From an uncultured Rhodospirillales bacterium (GTDB taxonomy: Bacteria; Pseudomonadota; Alphaproteobacteria; Acetobacterales; Acetobacteraceae), in the NCBI GenBank assembly GCA_903928045.1, contig CAIYPH010000683.1, forward strand, positions 1 through 5,179: DNA of 5,179 nucleotides. The letters are read 5' to 3'. The notes below the pieces were generated by a model, which was given only the letters and a program-made list of their open reading frames with translations, was not told the DNA's origin and made no database searches. Every line of letters starts with the position of its first letter. Position 1 is the first letter of the stretch. Of this stretch, positions 1 to 5,146 are shown piece after piece. The position numbers and the translations under genes were made by a program.

Positions 1-110
1 GATTTGAAAGAACGGGGCAATGACCTTGTGGTGTTGTAGTGGAGGAAAAAGACAGGGGGTCGGGGAGGGTGCGGGTGTGTGGGGGGGTACAACCTTGAGG
101 TGTAGGATGA
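1..110. other. Compositionally aberrant left edge (suspect sequence)
   Basis: On the plus strand these 110 bases hold about 51 G but only about 10 C, with runs of five and seven G. The rest of the window is about 70% GC with G and C in near balance. The change coincides with the point where the minus-strand flavoprotein stops resembling its family, near base 111. The frame stays open to base 1, but stops are rare by chance on a strand so poor in G. The likeliest explanation is a low-quality or chimeric contig end. A genuine insertion or rearrangement inside the gene is the alternative. Confidence 0.6.
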
Positions 111-1116
111 GGGTCGGTGGCAGCCCCCCGCCGGCGGTGCGGCCGAGATAGGTCCAGCTCGCCCAAACCCGCCGCCGGCGCGGCATCAGGCTGGCGTCGG
201 AATGGAGCACGGCACGGTTCATGCTCGGCCGGAACGCCCCGAGCAGCGCCCGCTCGGCGCCGCTGGCATCCTCCAGCATGGCGAGCGCCTCATGCGCATG
301 GCTCGCGATCACCACCTGGTCGAACCGCCGCGCCTGGCCGGAAGCATCGATCACCGTCACCCCCTCGGCGTCGCGCCGGATCGCGCGAACCGGGCGATCG
401 GTCACAATCCGTCCGGCGAGCGGGGCCGCCACGCGGCTGACATAGGCGTGCGACCCGCCGGTGACGGTGCGCCACAGCGGCCGGTCATCCACCTGCAGCA
501 GCCCATGATTGTCGCAGAAGCGCAGGAAGGCGGCCGCCGGGTAGTCGCGCATCTCGGCGCAGGGGGTCGACCATATCGCGGCGGCCATCGGCAGCAGGTG
601 ATCGTGCTGGAAGGCGGCGGAATAGCCATGCCGGTCGAGATAGGCGCCGAGCGGCTCCATCGTGTCCCACAACTCCGCGATATGCCCCGGCGCACTGCGA
701 TAAAAGCGCAGGATGTCGCGGACCATGCGGATGAAGCGCGGGCGCACGAGGTTGCGATACTGCGCGAACAGGCCGGGGATGTTGGTGCCGTTATATTCCA
801 GCCGCCCGCCATCGAGCGACACCGCGAAGGACATGTCGGATGGCTGGGTGGCCACGCCGAGGTGGCTGAACAGCGCGGTGAGGTTGGGATAGTTCAACTC
901 GTTGTAGACGATGAACCCGATATCGACGGGAACCCCCTCGGGCGTGGTCACCGTGCGGCTATGGCCGCCAATCCGAGGCGCGGCCTCATAGACCGTCACA
1001 TCATGCCGCCGGGCCAGCAGCCAGGCCGCCGACAGACCGGCGATACCGCTGCCGATCACGGCGATGCGTTGCCCGGTGCCGTGTGGTGAAATCTGGCCGT
1101 CGCCGTGATAGTCCAT
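1..1116 (-). CDS. FAD-dependent COG2907-type flavoprotein (amine oxidase-like), 3' end missing
   Basis: The visible part is 372 codons starting at the ATG whose first base is 1116, and it runs off the left edge with no stop. Residues 18-50 form an N-terminal Rossmann FAD-binding fold: GSGIAG at 22-27, a ribose-binding Glu at 44 and an IGGHSRTV stretch at 49-56. Other recognisable blocks are VDIGFIVYN (64-72), STPCAEMRDYPA (183-194), TGGSHAYV (219-226) and WASWTYLGR (318-326). These fit the NAD/FAD-binding COG2907 family, relatives of protoporphyrinogen oxidase and amine oxidases whose substrate is mostly unproven. From about residue 336 (base ~111) the reading frame stays open but becomes Pro-rich and stops resembling the family, where I would expect a TYWMNRLQ-like motif. 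About 100 C-terminal residues appear to be missing. A COG2907 gene (RSP_1091) lies next to rpoE-chrR in Rhodobacter sphaeroides and belongs to its sigma-E regulon. Here it is divergent from the sigma gene and has its own matching promoter. Upstream there is only a weak purine-rich ribosome site. Confidence 0.88.
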   Translation of the reverse strand, partial: MDYHGDGQISPHGTGQRIAVIGSGIAGLSAAWLLARRHDVTVYEAAPRIGGHSRTVTTPEGVPVDIGFIVYNELNYPNLTALFSHLGVATQPSDMSFAVSLDGGRLEYNGTNIPGLFAQYRNLVRPRFIRMVRDILRFYRSAPGHIAELWDTMEPLGAYLDRHGYSAAFQHDHLLPMAAAIWSTPCAEMRDYPAAAFLRFCDNHGLLQVDDRPLWRTVTGGSHAYVSRVAAPLAGRIVTDRPVRAIRRDAEGVTVIDASGQARRFDQVVIASHAHEALAMLEDASGAERALLGAFRPSMNRAVLHSDASLMPRRRRVWASWTYLGRTAGGGLPPTLILHLKVVPPHTPAPSPTPCLFPPLQHHKVIAPFFQI

Positions 1117-1177
1117 ACGTCGTGATGCCCCGCTCGAGTCCGGCTTGCGGTTCGCCCGCCCGCCGTGATGTCATCGT

Positions 1178-1207
1178 CTATACGTGGCGGGACCGCACAT
1201 GGATGAC
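1178..1207 (-). promoter_or_regulatory. ECF sigma-type promoter for the divergent flavoprotein gene
   Basis: Read on the minus strand, a -35 element GTCATCC (1207-1201) is followed by a 16-base spacer and a -10 element CGTATAG (1184-1178). The same heptamers with the same spacing occur in the opposite orientation in front of the sigma gene. A start site about 7 bases past the -10, near 1171, would leave a leader of about 55 bases before the ATG at 1116. The -35 resembles the TGATC-type element of Rhodobacter sigma-E promoters. Assignment to the sigma factor encoded next door is an inference from the matched pair. Confidence 0.8.
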
Positions 1208-1215
1208 CGCGGCGG

Positions 1216-1222
1216 AAATTAT
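1216..1222. promoter_or_regulatory. Central A/T patch between the two divergent promoters (possible shared UP element)
   Basis: AAATTAT is a rare A/T island in this very GC-rich region. Its midpoint, base 1219, is exactly the midpoint between the two -35 heptamers at 1201-1207 and 1231-1237. That puts it just upstream of both -35 elements, where the RNA polymerase alpha C-terminal domain binds UP elements. The geometry is seen directly; the function is inferred. Confidence 0.35.
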
Positions 1223-1230
1223 CGCCTGTC

Positions 1231-1260
1231 GTCATCCAGCGCGCGGGTTGTGCCGTATAG
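1231..1260 (+). promoter_or_regulatory. ECF sigma-type autoregulatory promoter of the sigma-chrR operon
   Basis: GTCATCC at 1231-1237, a 16-base spacer and CGTATAG at 1254-1260 form a good ECF promoter directly upstream of the sigma gene, identical in both elements and spacing to the divergent one. ECF sigma genes commonly transcribe themselves from such sites. The expected start site is near 1267, inside the perfect 10-base palindrome ATGCATGCAT (1262-1271). This bears on the start codon: the in-frame ATG at 1266 would be at or before the first transcribed base, while the ATG at 1323 gives a leader of about 56 bases, matching the other promoter. Confidence 0.82.
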
Positions 1261-1322
1261 GATGCATGCATGAAGGATTTTTCCACCGGCTCGCCGCGCC
1301 CCCGGCGCTCGCGCATCTGAGC

Positions 1323-1883
1323 ATGGCGGGCAACAGTCCCGGCGCCGGCGATCTCGCCACGCATATCCGCCGCGTCGCCGAGGCGCAGGACCGCCGCGCC
1401 TTCGCCGCGCTGTTCGAGCACTTCGCGCCCCGCGTGAAGAGCTACATGCTGCGCCTCGGCGCCACCGCCGCCCAGGCCGAGGACCTCGCCCAGGAGACCC
1501 TGCTGACCCTGTGGCGCAAGGCCGGGACCTTCGATCCCGCCCGCGCCGGCGCCGCCACCTGGGTGTTCACCATCGCGCGCAACCTGCGCATCGACGCCAT
1601 CCGCCGAGAACGCCTGATCGAACCCGGCGAGCCGCCGGAGGATGCCGAGGCGCCGGACCCGCGCGCCGACACCGTCATGGAGTCCGATCAGGCCGAGCGC
1701 GGCCTGCGCGCCGCCATCGCCGGATTGCCCGAGGAGCAGGCGATGCTCCTTCGCATGTCATTTTTCGAGGATTACGCCCATGGCGACATCAGTGCACGGC
1801 TCGGTATGCCCCTCGGCACCGTGAAATCGAAACTGCGCCGGGCGATTCTGCGCCTGCGCGAGGTGCTGGAGGATTTCGCATGA
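1323..1883 (+). CDS. rpoE: RNA polymerase ECF sigma factor, RpoE/ECF11 type (partner of ChrR)
   Basis: This 186-residue protein is a standard-size group 4 sigma factor that would direct RNA polymerase to oxidative-stress promoters. Region 2 spans about 27-95, with the AEDLAQETLLTLW core helix at 52-64 and the WVFTIARNLRIDAIRR promoter-melting and -10 recognition block at 80-95. A Pro/Glu/Asp-rich linker covers about 99-117. Region 4 spans about 125-183, with the -35-reading helix-turn-helix around GMPLGTVKSKLRRAILRLR (161-179). The text resembles Rhodobacter sphaeroides RpoE closely (for example HFAPRVK and DPARAGAATWVFTIARN). The frame is open back to 1083 and an in-frame ATG lies at 1266. 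I chose 1323 because the N-terminus then matches the family length and because 1266 sits on the predicted transcription start. No clear Shine-Dalgarno precedes 1323, so the start is less certain than the gene. Its stop overlaps the start of chrR, the anti-sigma factor that should hold it inactive. Confidence 0.93.
   Translation: MAGNSPGAGDLATHIRRVAEAQDRRAFAALFEHFAPRVKSYMLRLGATAAQAEDLAQETLLTLWRKAGTFDPARAGAATWVFTIARNLRIDAIRRERLIEPGEPPEDAEAPDPRADTVMESDQAERGLRAAIAGLPEEQAMLLRMSFFEDYAHGDISARLGMPLGTVKSKLRRAILRLREVLEDFA
1868..1873 (+). promoter_or_regulatory. Ribosome binding site for chrR
   Basis: GGAGGA lies inside the 3' end of the sigma gene, six bases before the chrR ATG at 1880. It is the clearest Shine-Dalgarno in the window and fixes the chrR start. 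A strong site for the anti-sigma factor, against no evident site for the sigma factor, would favour ChrR in at least equal amount; that reading is an inference. Confidence 0.7.
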
Positions 1884-2512
1884 GCGCCTCGCATCACCCC
1901 TCCGAAGAAATCCTCCTCGCGCACGCCGCCGGCGGGCTCGACGAAGCCTATCGCGCGGTCATCGCCACCCATCTCGCCGGCTGCCCGGCCTGCCGCCAGG
2001 CCGTGCGTTTCGCCGAATGCGTCGGCGGTGATGTGCTGGACGCCATCGAGCGCGCGCCGATGGCGGCGGATGCGCTGGACCGCGCCATGGCCCGGCTCGA
2101 CCTGCCCGAACCGCCACCCCCCGCGCGCCCAACGCCGCCCGCGAGCATGCCGCCCACCCTGGCCGGCTACTCGTTCGGCCGATGGCGCGGCATGGCGCCC
2201 GGCCTCGCCGTCGCCACCCTGCTCCCCCCCGCGGGCGAGCGGGCCGGGCTGCATCTGCTGCGCATCAGGCCGGGCATGCGCCTCGCCGACCACGGCCACC
2301 GCGGCCTCGAACTCACCGCGGTGCTGCAAGGGGCGTTCAGCGATCGCGGGCGGACCTACCGGCAAGGCGACGTCGCCGAAACCGACGAGGATGACGGCCA
2401 CGCGCCGATCGCCGTCGGCGAGGAGACCTGCATCTGCCTGATCGCCCTCTCCGGGCGGCTCCAGTTCCGCCACTGGGCATTCCGGCTGCTGCAACCGCTT
2501 ATCGGCTTCTGA
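1880..2512 (+). CDS. chrR: Zinc-binding anti-sigma factor ChrR, cupin-containing
   Basis: This 210-residue protein should bind and silence the sigma factor encoded just upstream until singlet oxygen or organic peroxide triggers its loss. The N-terminal ZAS anti-sigma domain (about 1-75) has the zinc ligands His6, His31, Cys35 and Cys38 in an HLAGCPAC setting. A Pro-rich linker (about 75-93) leads to a cupin-fold domain (about 95-195) with candidate metal ligands His138, His140, Glu144 and His174, followed by Cys184-x-Cys186. In Rhodobacter sphaeroides ChrR the counterparts are His6/His31/Cys35/Cys38, His141/His143/Glu147/His177 and Cys187/Cys189. The N-terminal set matches exactly and the C-terminal sets differ by a constant three residues, so both metal sites look intact. 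The gene overlaps the sigma stop (ATGA) and the following hydrolase start (TGATG). The open frame extends back to 1511, but the upstream part is shadow coding inside the sigma gene. Confidence 0.95.
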   Translation: MSASHHPSEEILLAHAAGGLDEAYRAVIATHLAGCPACRQAVRFAECVGGDVLDAIERAPMAADALDRAMARLDLPEPPPPARPTPPASMPPTLAGYSFGRWRGMAPGLAVATLLPPAGERAGLHLLRIRPGMRLADHGHRGLELTAVLQGAFSDRGRTYRQGDVAETDEDDGHAPIAVGEETCICLIALSGRLQFRHWAFRLLQPLIGF

Positions 2513-3339
2513 TGTCCGCCTCGTCAGCCACGCCGGTCGCCCTCGCGCGGCCCCGCCTGCCCGGCGCGATCGACCTCATCAACGCCCTGGCGCCGCGGCG
2601 CCGCGTGCGAATGGTCGGCGGCCGGTCCTACGGCGAAGGCCCGCGCCATGGCGTGGACATCTATCTGCCCGCCGCTCCCTCGCACCCAATGCCCGTCGTC
2701 GTCTTCTACTACGGCGGCGGCTGGGAAGAGGGCGAGCGGCGCGACTATCGCTTCGTCGGCGCCGCCCTGGCCGCCCGCGGGGTCATGGTGGTCGTGCCGG
2801 ACTACCGCCTCTACCCCGAGGTCGACCACGCCGGCTTCCTTGCCGACGGCGCCGCCGCCCTCCACTGGGCCCGCGACAACGCCCCGCTGCATGGCGGCGA
2901 CCCAAGCCGCATCGTGCTGATGGGCCATTCCGCCGGCGCCTATATCGGCGCGATGCTCGCCCTCCGCGCCCAACCCGGCGGGGTGGCCGGGCTGATCGGC
3001 CTCGCCGGCCCCTATGACTTCACCCCCGACACCCCGGCCCGTCACGCCATGTTCCCCGCCGACGACGCGCTGGCGGCGGTGATGCCGGTCAATCTCGTGC
3101 ACGCAGGCGCCCCGCCCGCTTTGCTCGCCGCCGGCACCCGCGATCGCACCGTGCTGCCGCGCAACAGCATCCGCCTCGCCGAGCGCCTGCGCGCCGCCGG
3201 CGTGCCGGTCGCGGAGCGGCATTATCGCGGCCTCGGCCACAAGCTGGTGCTCGGCGCCCTGGCCCGCCCGCTCCAGGTCGCCGCCCCGGTTCTGGCCGAC
3301 TGCCTGCGCTTCATCGCCGACCCAGGCGCGGCATCATGA
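2512..3339 (+). CDS. Alpha/beta hydrolase (esterase/lipase, COG0657-like)
   Basis: A 275-residue alpha/beta-hydrolase-fold enzyme with a full apparent catalytic triad: nucleophile Ser140 in GHSAG (138-142), Asp211 in GTRDRTV and His243 in GLGHKLV. The oxyanion-hole motif is FYYGGGW (65-71), a Tyr-for-His version of the usual HGGG, followed by a strongly patterned EGERRDYRFVGAALAARG stretch (73-90). The family cleaves carboxyl-ester bonds; the substrate cannot be read from the sequence. There is no convincing signal peptide, so it is probably cytoplasmic. The start ATG overlaps the chrR stop (TGATG) and lacks a good Shine-Dalgarno, suggesting translation by re-initiation. Its position between chrR and two lipid-type enzymes suggests it acts on acyl esters, perhaps releasing damaged or modified acyl chains; that is an inference. 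A kynurenine-formamidase-like or other small-ester activity is possible. Confidence 0.88.
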   Translation: MSASSATPVALARPRLPGAIDLINALAPRRRVRMVGGRSYGEGPRHGVDIYLPAAPSHPMPVVVFYYGGGWEEGERRDYRFVGAALAARGVMVVVPDYRLYPEVDHAGFLADGAAALHWARDNAPLHGGDPSRIVLMGHSAGAYIGAMLALRAQPGGVAGLIGLAGPYDFTPDTPARHAMFPADDALAAVMPVNLVHAGAPPALLAAGTRDRTVLPRNSIRLAERLRAAGVPVAERHYRGLGHKLVLGALARPLQVAAPVLADCLRFIADPGAAS

Positions 3340-4127
3340 CCCTCTCTGGCCTCGCCGCGCTGGCCGGCGGCGAATTATTCGCCGTCATGTCCCTCGCCTG
3401 GATCGCCCAGCGGATGACCGGCAATTCCGGCTGGGTCGATGTCGCCTGGTCGCTGGCGACCGGCCTGGCCGGCGTCACCCTGAGCCTGACGCCGCTCGAC
3501 GGCGGCGCGACCGGAACCCGGGCCTGGGTCGTCGCGGCGTTGGTTGCCGCCTGGTCGCTGCGGCTCGGCGGCCACATCGCCCTCCGCGCCGCGGCCGGCA
3601 TCGAGGACCCGCGCTACGCCGCCCTGCAGAAGGAATGGGGCGCGCAATTCCCCGCCCGCCTCTACGGTTTCCTCCTGCTCCAGGCCCTCGTCGCCTTCGG
3701 CCTCGCCGCCGGCATCGGCCTCGCCGCCCGCAACCCCGCCGGGTTCGGGCCGCTCGATGGCCTCGCCATCCTCGTGCTCGCCGCCGCCATCGCCGGCGAG
3801 GCGGCGGCCGACGCCACCCTGCGCCGCTTCAAGGCAAACCAAGCCAATCGCGGCCGCATCTGCGATGCCGGGCTGTGGGCCTGGTCGCGCCATCCCAATT
3901 ATTTTTTCGAATGGCTCGTCTGGGTCGCCTACCCGCTCTTCGCCCTCTCCGGCGCCTGGCCCTGGGGCTGGCTCGCTTTCGCCGCCCCCGCGCTGATGTA
4001 CTGGACCCTGCGCCACGCCTCCGGCGTCCCGCCGCTCGAGACCCACATGCAGGCCCGCTACGGCACCGCCTGGACCGAATACGCCGCCCGCGTTCCGGTG
4101 TTTTTCCCAAGGATCCCCCTGGCATGA
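3336..4127 (+). CDS. DUF1295 integral membrane protein (steroid 5-alpha-reductase superfamily)
   Basis: This 263-residue polytopic inner-membrane protein has hydrophobic segments at about 5-22, 34-52, 62-80, 109-130, 141-160, 190-206 and 208-226. The diagnostic C-terminal block runs from RGRICDAGLWAWSRHPNYF (172-190) through FEWLVWVAY (191-199) to the SGVPPLETHMQARYG region (229-243) and an FFPRIP tail. This is the DUF1295 (PF06966) signature, related to the NADPH-binding end of 3-oxo-5-alpha-steroid 4-dehydrogenases and to isoprenylcysteine methyltransferases. The family is thought to reduce carbon-carbon double bonds in hydrophobic substrates, but bacterial members are largely uncharacterised. 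It overlaps both the hydrolase and the methyltransferase by four bases (ATGA). Coupling to the methyltransferase suggests the two enzymes work on the same acyl chain in sequence. Confidence 0.9.
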   Translation: MTLSGLAALAGGELFAVMSLAWIAQRMTGNSGWVDVAWSLATGLAGVTLSLTPLDGGATGTRAWVVAALVAAWSLRLGGHIALRAAAGIEDPRYAALQKEWGAQFPARLYGFLLLQALVAFGLAAGIGLAARNPAGFGPLDGLAILVLAAAIAGEAAADATLRRFKANQANRGRICDAGLWAWSRHPNYFFEWLVWVAYPLFALSGAWPWGWLAFAAPALMYWTLRHASGVPPLETHMQARYGTAWTEYAARVPVFFPRIPLA

Positions 4128-5146
4128 CCCTGATCACCGCCGCCACCGGCCTCGCCGAGCGCCTCCCTCTGCCCGACAGCCTGACCCGCTGGGGCATCTC
4201 CCGCCTGGTCGACACCACCGCCATCAAGCTCGCCGCCGCCCCGCCGGACGACGCCGCCTTCGCCGCCGCCATGGCCCAGCGCGCGGTGGCCGAATTCACC
4301 GCCGATGCCAACGCGCAGCACTACGAAGTGCCGGCCGCCTTCTTCGATCACGTGCTCGGCCCGCGGAAGAAATACTCCTGCTGCCTCTACCGCTCCCGCA
4401 CCACCACGCTGGCCGAGGCGGAGGAGATCGCGCTGGGCGTCACCTGCGCCAATGCCGGCCTCGCCGACGGCCAGCAGATCCTCGAACTCGGCTGCGGCTG
4501 GGGCTCGCTGTCGCTGTGGATGGCGGAAAAATACCCGGCCGCCCGCATCACCGCGGTCTCCAACTCCAACTCCCAGCGGGAATACATCACCGCCCAGGCC
4601 GCCCAGCGTGGCTTCGGCAACCTCACCGTCATCACCGCCGATATGAACGACTTCGCTATCGATCGGCGGTTCGACCGCGTGGTCTCGGTCGAGATGTTCG
4701 AGCACATGGCCAACTGGCGCGCCCTCCTCGGCCGCGTGCGTGGCTGGCTGGCGCCCGAGGGCCGCGCCTTCATCCACGTCTTCACCCACCGCACCCAGCC
4801 CTACCGCTTCGACCCCACCGACCGCGAGGACTGGATCGCCCAGCATTTCTTCACCGGCGGCGTCATGCCGAGCCACGGGCTGATGCACCAGTTCGCCGAT
4901 CTGCTGACGGTCGAGGCGGAGTGGCAGTGGAACGGCATCAACTACGCCCGCACCGCCGAGGACTGGCTGACCAACATGGACCGCAACGCCGAGGCGATCG
5001 CCCCCATCCTACGCTCCGTCTACGGCCGTGACGCGGCCCTGTGGACGCGGCGCTGGCGCATGTTCTTTCTCGCCACCGCGGGCCTGTTCGGCCATGACGC
5101 GGGGCGGGAATGGGGGATCAGCCACTACCGGCTGGCGCCGGCGTGA
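4124..5146 (+). CDS. Cyclopropane-fatty-acid-synthase-like SAM-dependent methyltransferase
   Basis: A 340-residue class I methyltransferase of the COG2230 family, which transfers a methylene or methyl group from S-adenosylmethionine to an unsaturated acyl chain or related substrate. Visible features are QHYEVPAAFF (65-74), the KKYSCC motif (82-87), SAM motif I LELGCGWGS (120-128), SVEMFEHM (188-195), FIHVF (216-220) and NGINYARTAEDW (270-281). By alignment from memory with E. coli Cfa, Cys86, Glu193, His218 and Tyr274 occupy the bicarbonate-site positions. The protein is about 40 residues shorter than E. coli Cfa (382), and its C-terminus (WRMFFLATAGLFG, EWGISHY) resembles the coclaurine-N-methyltransferase-like branch, so the product need not be a cyclopropane. 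The ATG at 4124 overlaps the preceding stop (ATGA) and has an AAGGA ten bases upstream (4109-4113). The open frame runs back to 3635, but that part shadows the DUF1295 gene. It is the last gene, followed at once by a hairpin. Confidence 0.9.
   Translation: MTLITAATGLAERLPLPDSLTRWGISRLVDTTAIKLAAAPPDDAAFAAAMAQRAVAEFTADANAQHYEVPAAFFDHVLGPRKKYSCCLYRSRTTTLAEAEEIALGVTCANAGLADGQQILELGCGWGSLSLWMAEKYPAARITAVSNSNSQREYITAQAAQRGFGNLTVITADMNDFAIDRRFDRVVSVEMFEHMANWRALLGRVRGWLAPEGRAFIHVFTHRTQPYRFDPTDREDWIAQHFFTGGVMPSHGLMHQFADLLTVEAEWQWNGINYARTAEDWLTNMDRNAEAIAPILRSVYGRDAALWTRRWRMFFLATAGLFGHDAGREWGISHYRLAPA

Noticed and set aside
487..493. Another -35-like stretch, TCATCCA, inside the flavoprotein gene
   Set aside because: No CGTATAG-like -10 follows at the right distance and no gene starts on the plus strand there.
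202..1089. Plus-strand open frame of 295 codons
   Set aside because: It is antisense to the flavoprotein gene, has no recognisable domain, and is an expected shadow at this GC content; the minus-strand frame has the FAD motif and family blocks.
1111..1119. Second CGTATGGAC on the minus strand, similar to the -10 at 1176-1184
   Set aside because: No GTCATCC-like -35 lies 16 bases upstream of it, and it contains the flavoprotein start codon.
1083..1265. N-terminal extension of the sigma factor back to the ATG at 1083
   Set aside because: It would run through both divergent promoters and into the flavoprotein gene, and the encoded residues do not resemble any sigma-factor region.
2524..3240. 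Long minus-strand open frames opposite the hydrolase and the other operon genes
   Set aside because: They have Gly/Ala/Arg/His-rich shadow composition with no motif, opposite well-supported genes.
3635..4123. N-terminal extension of the methyltransferase, giving a 503-residue fusion
   Set aside because: The extension is an Arg/Pro-rich shadow of the DUF1295 gene, while the ATG at 4124 has an AAGGA upstream and gives the normal family N-terminus.
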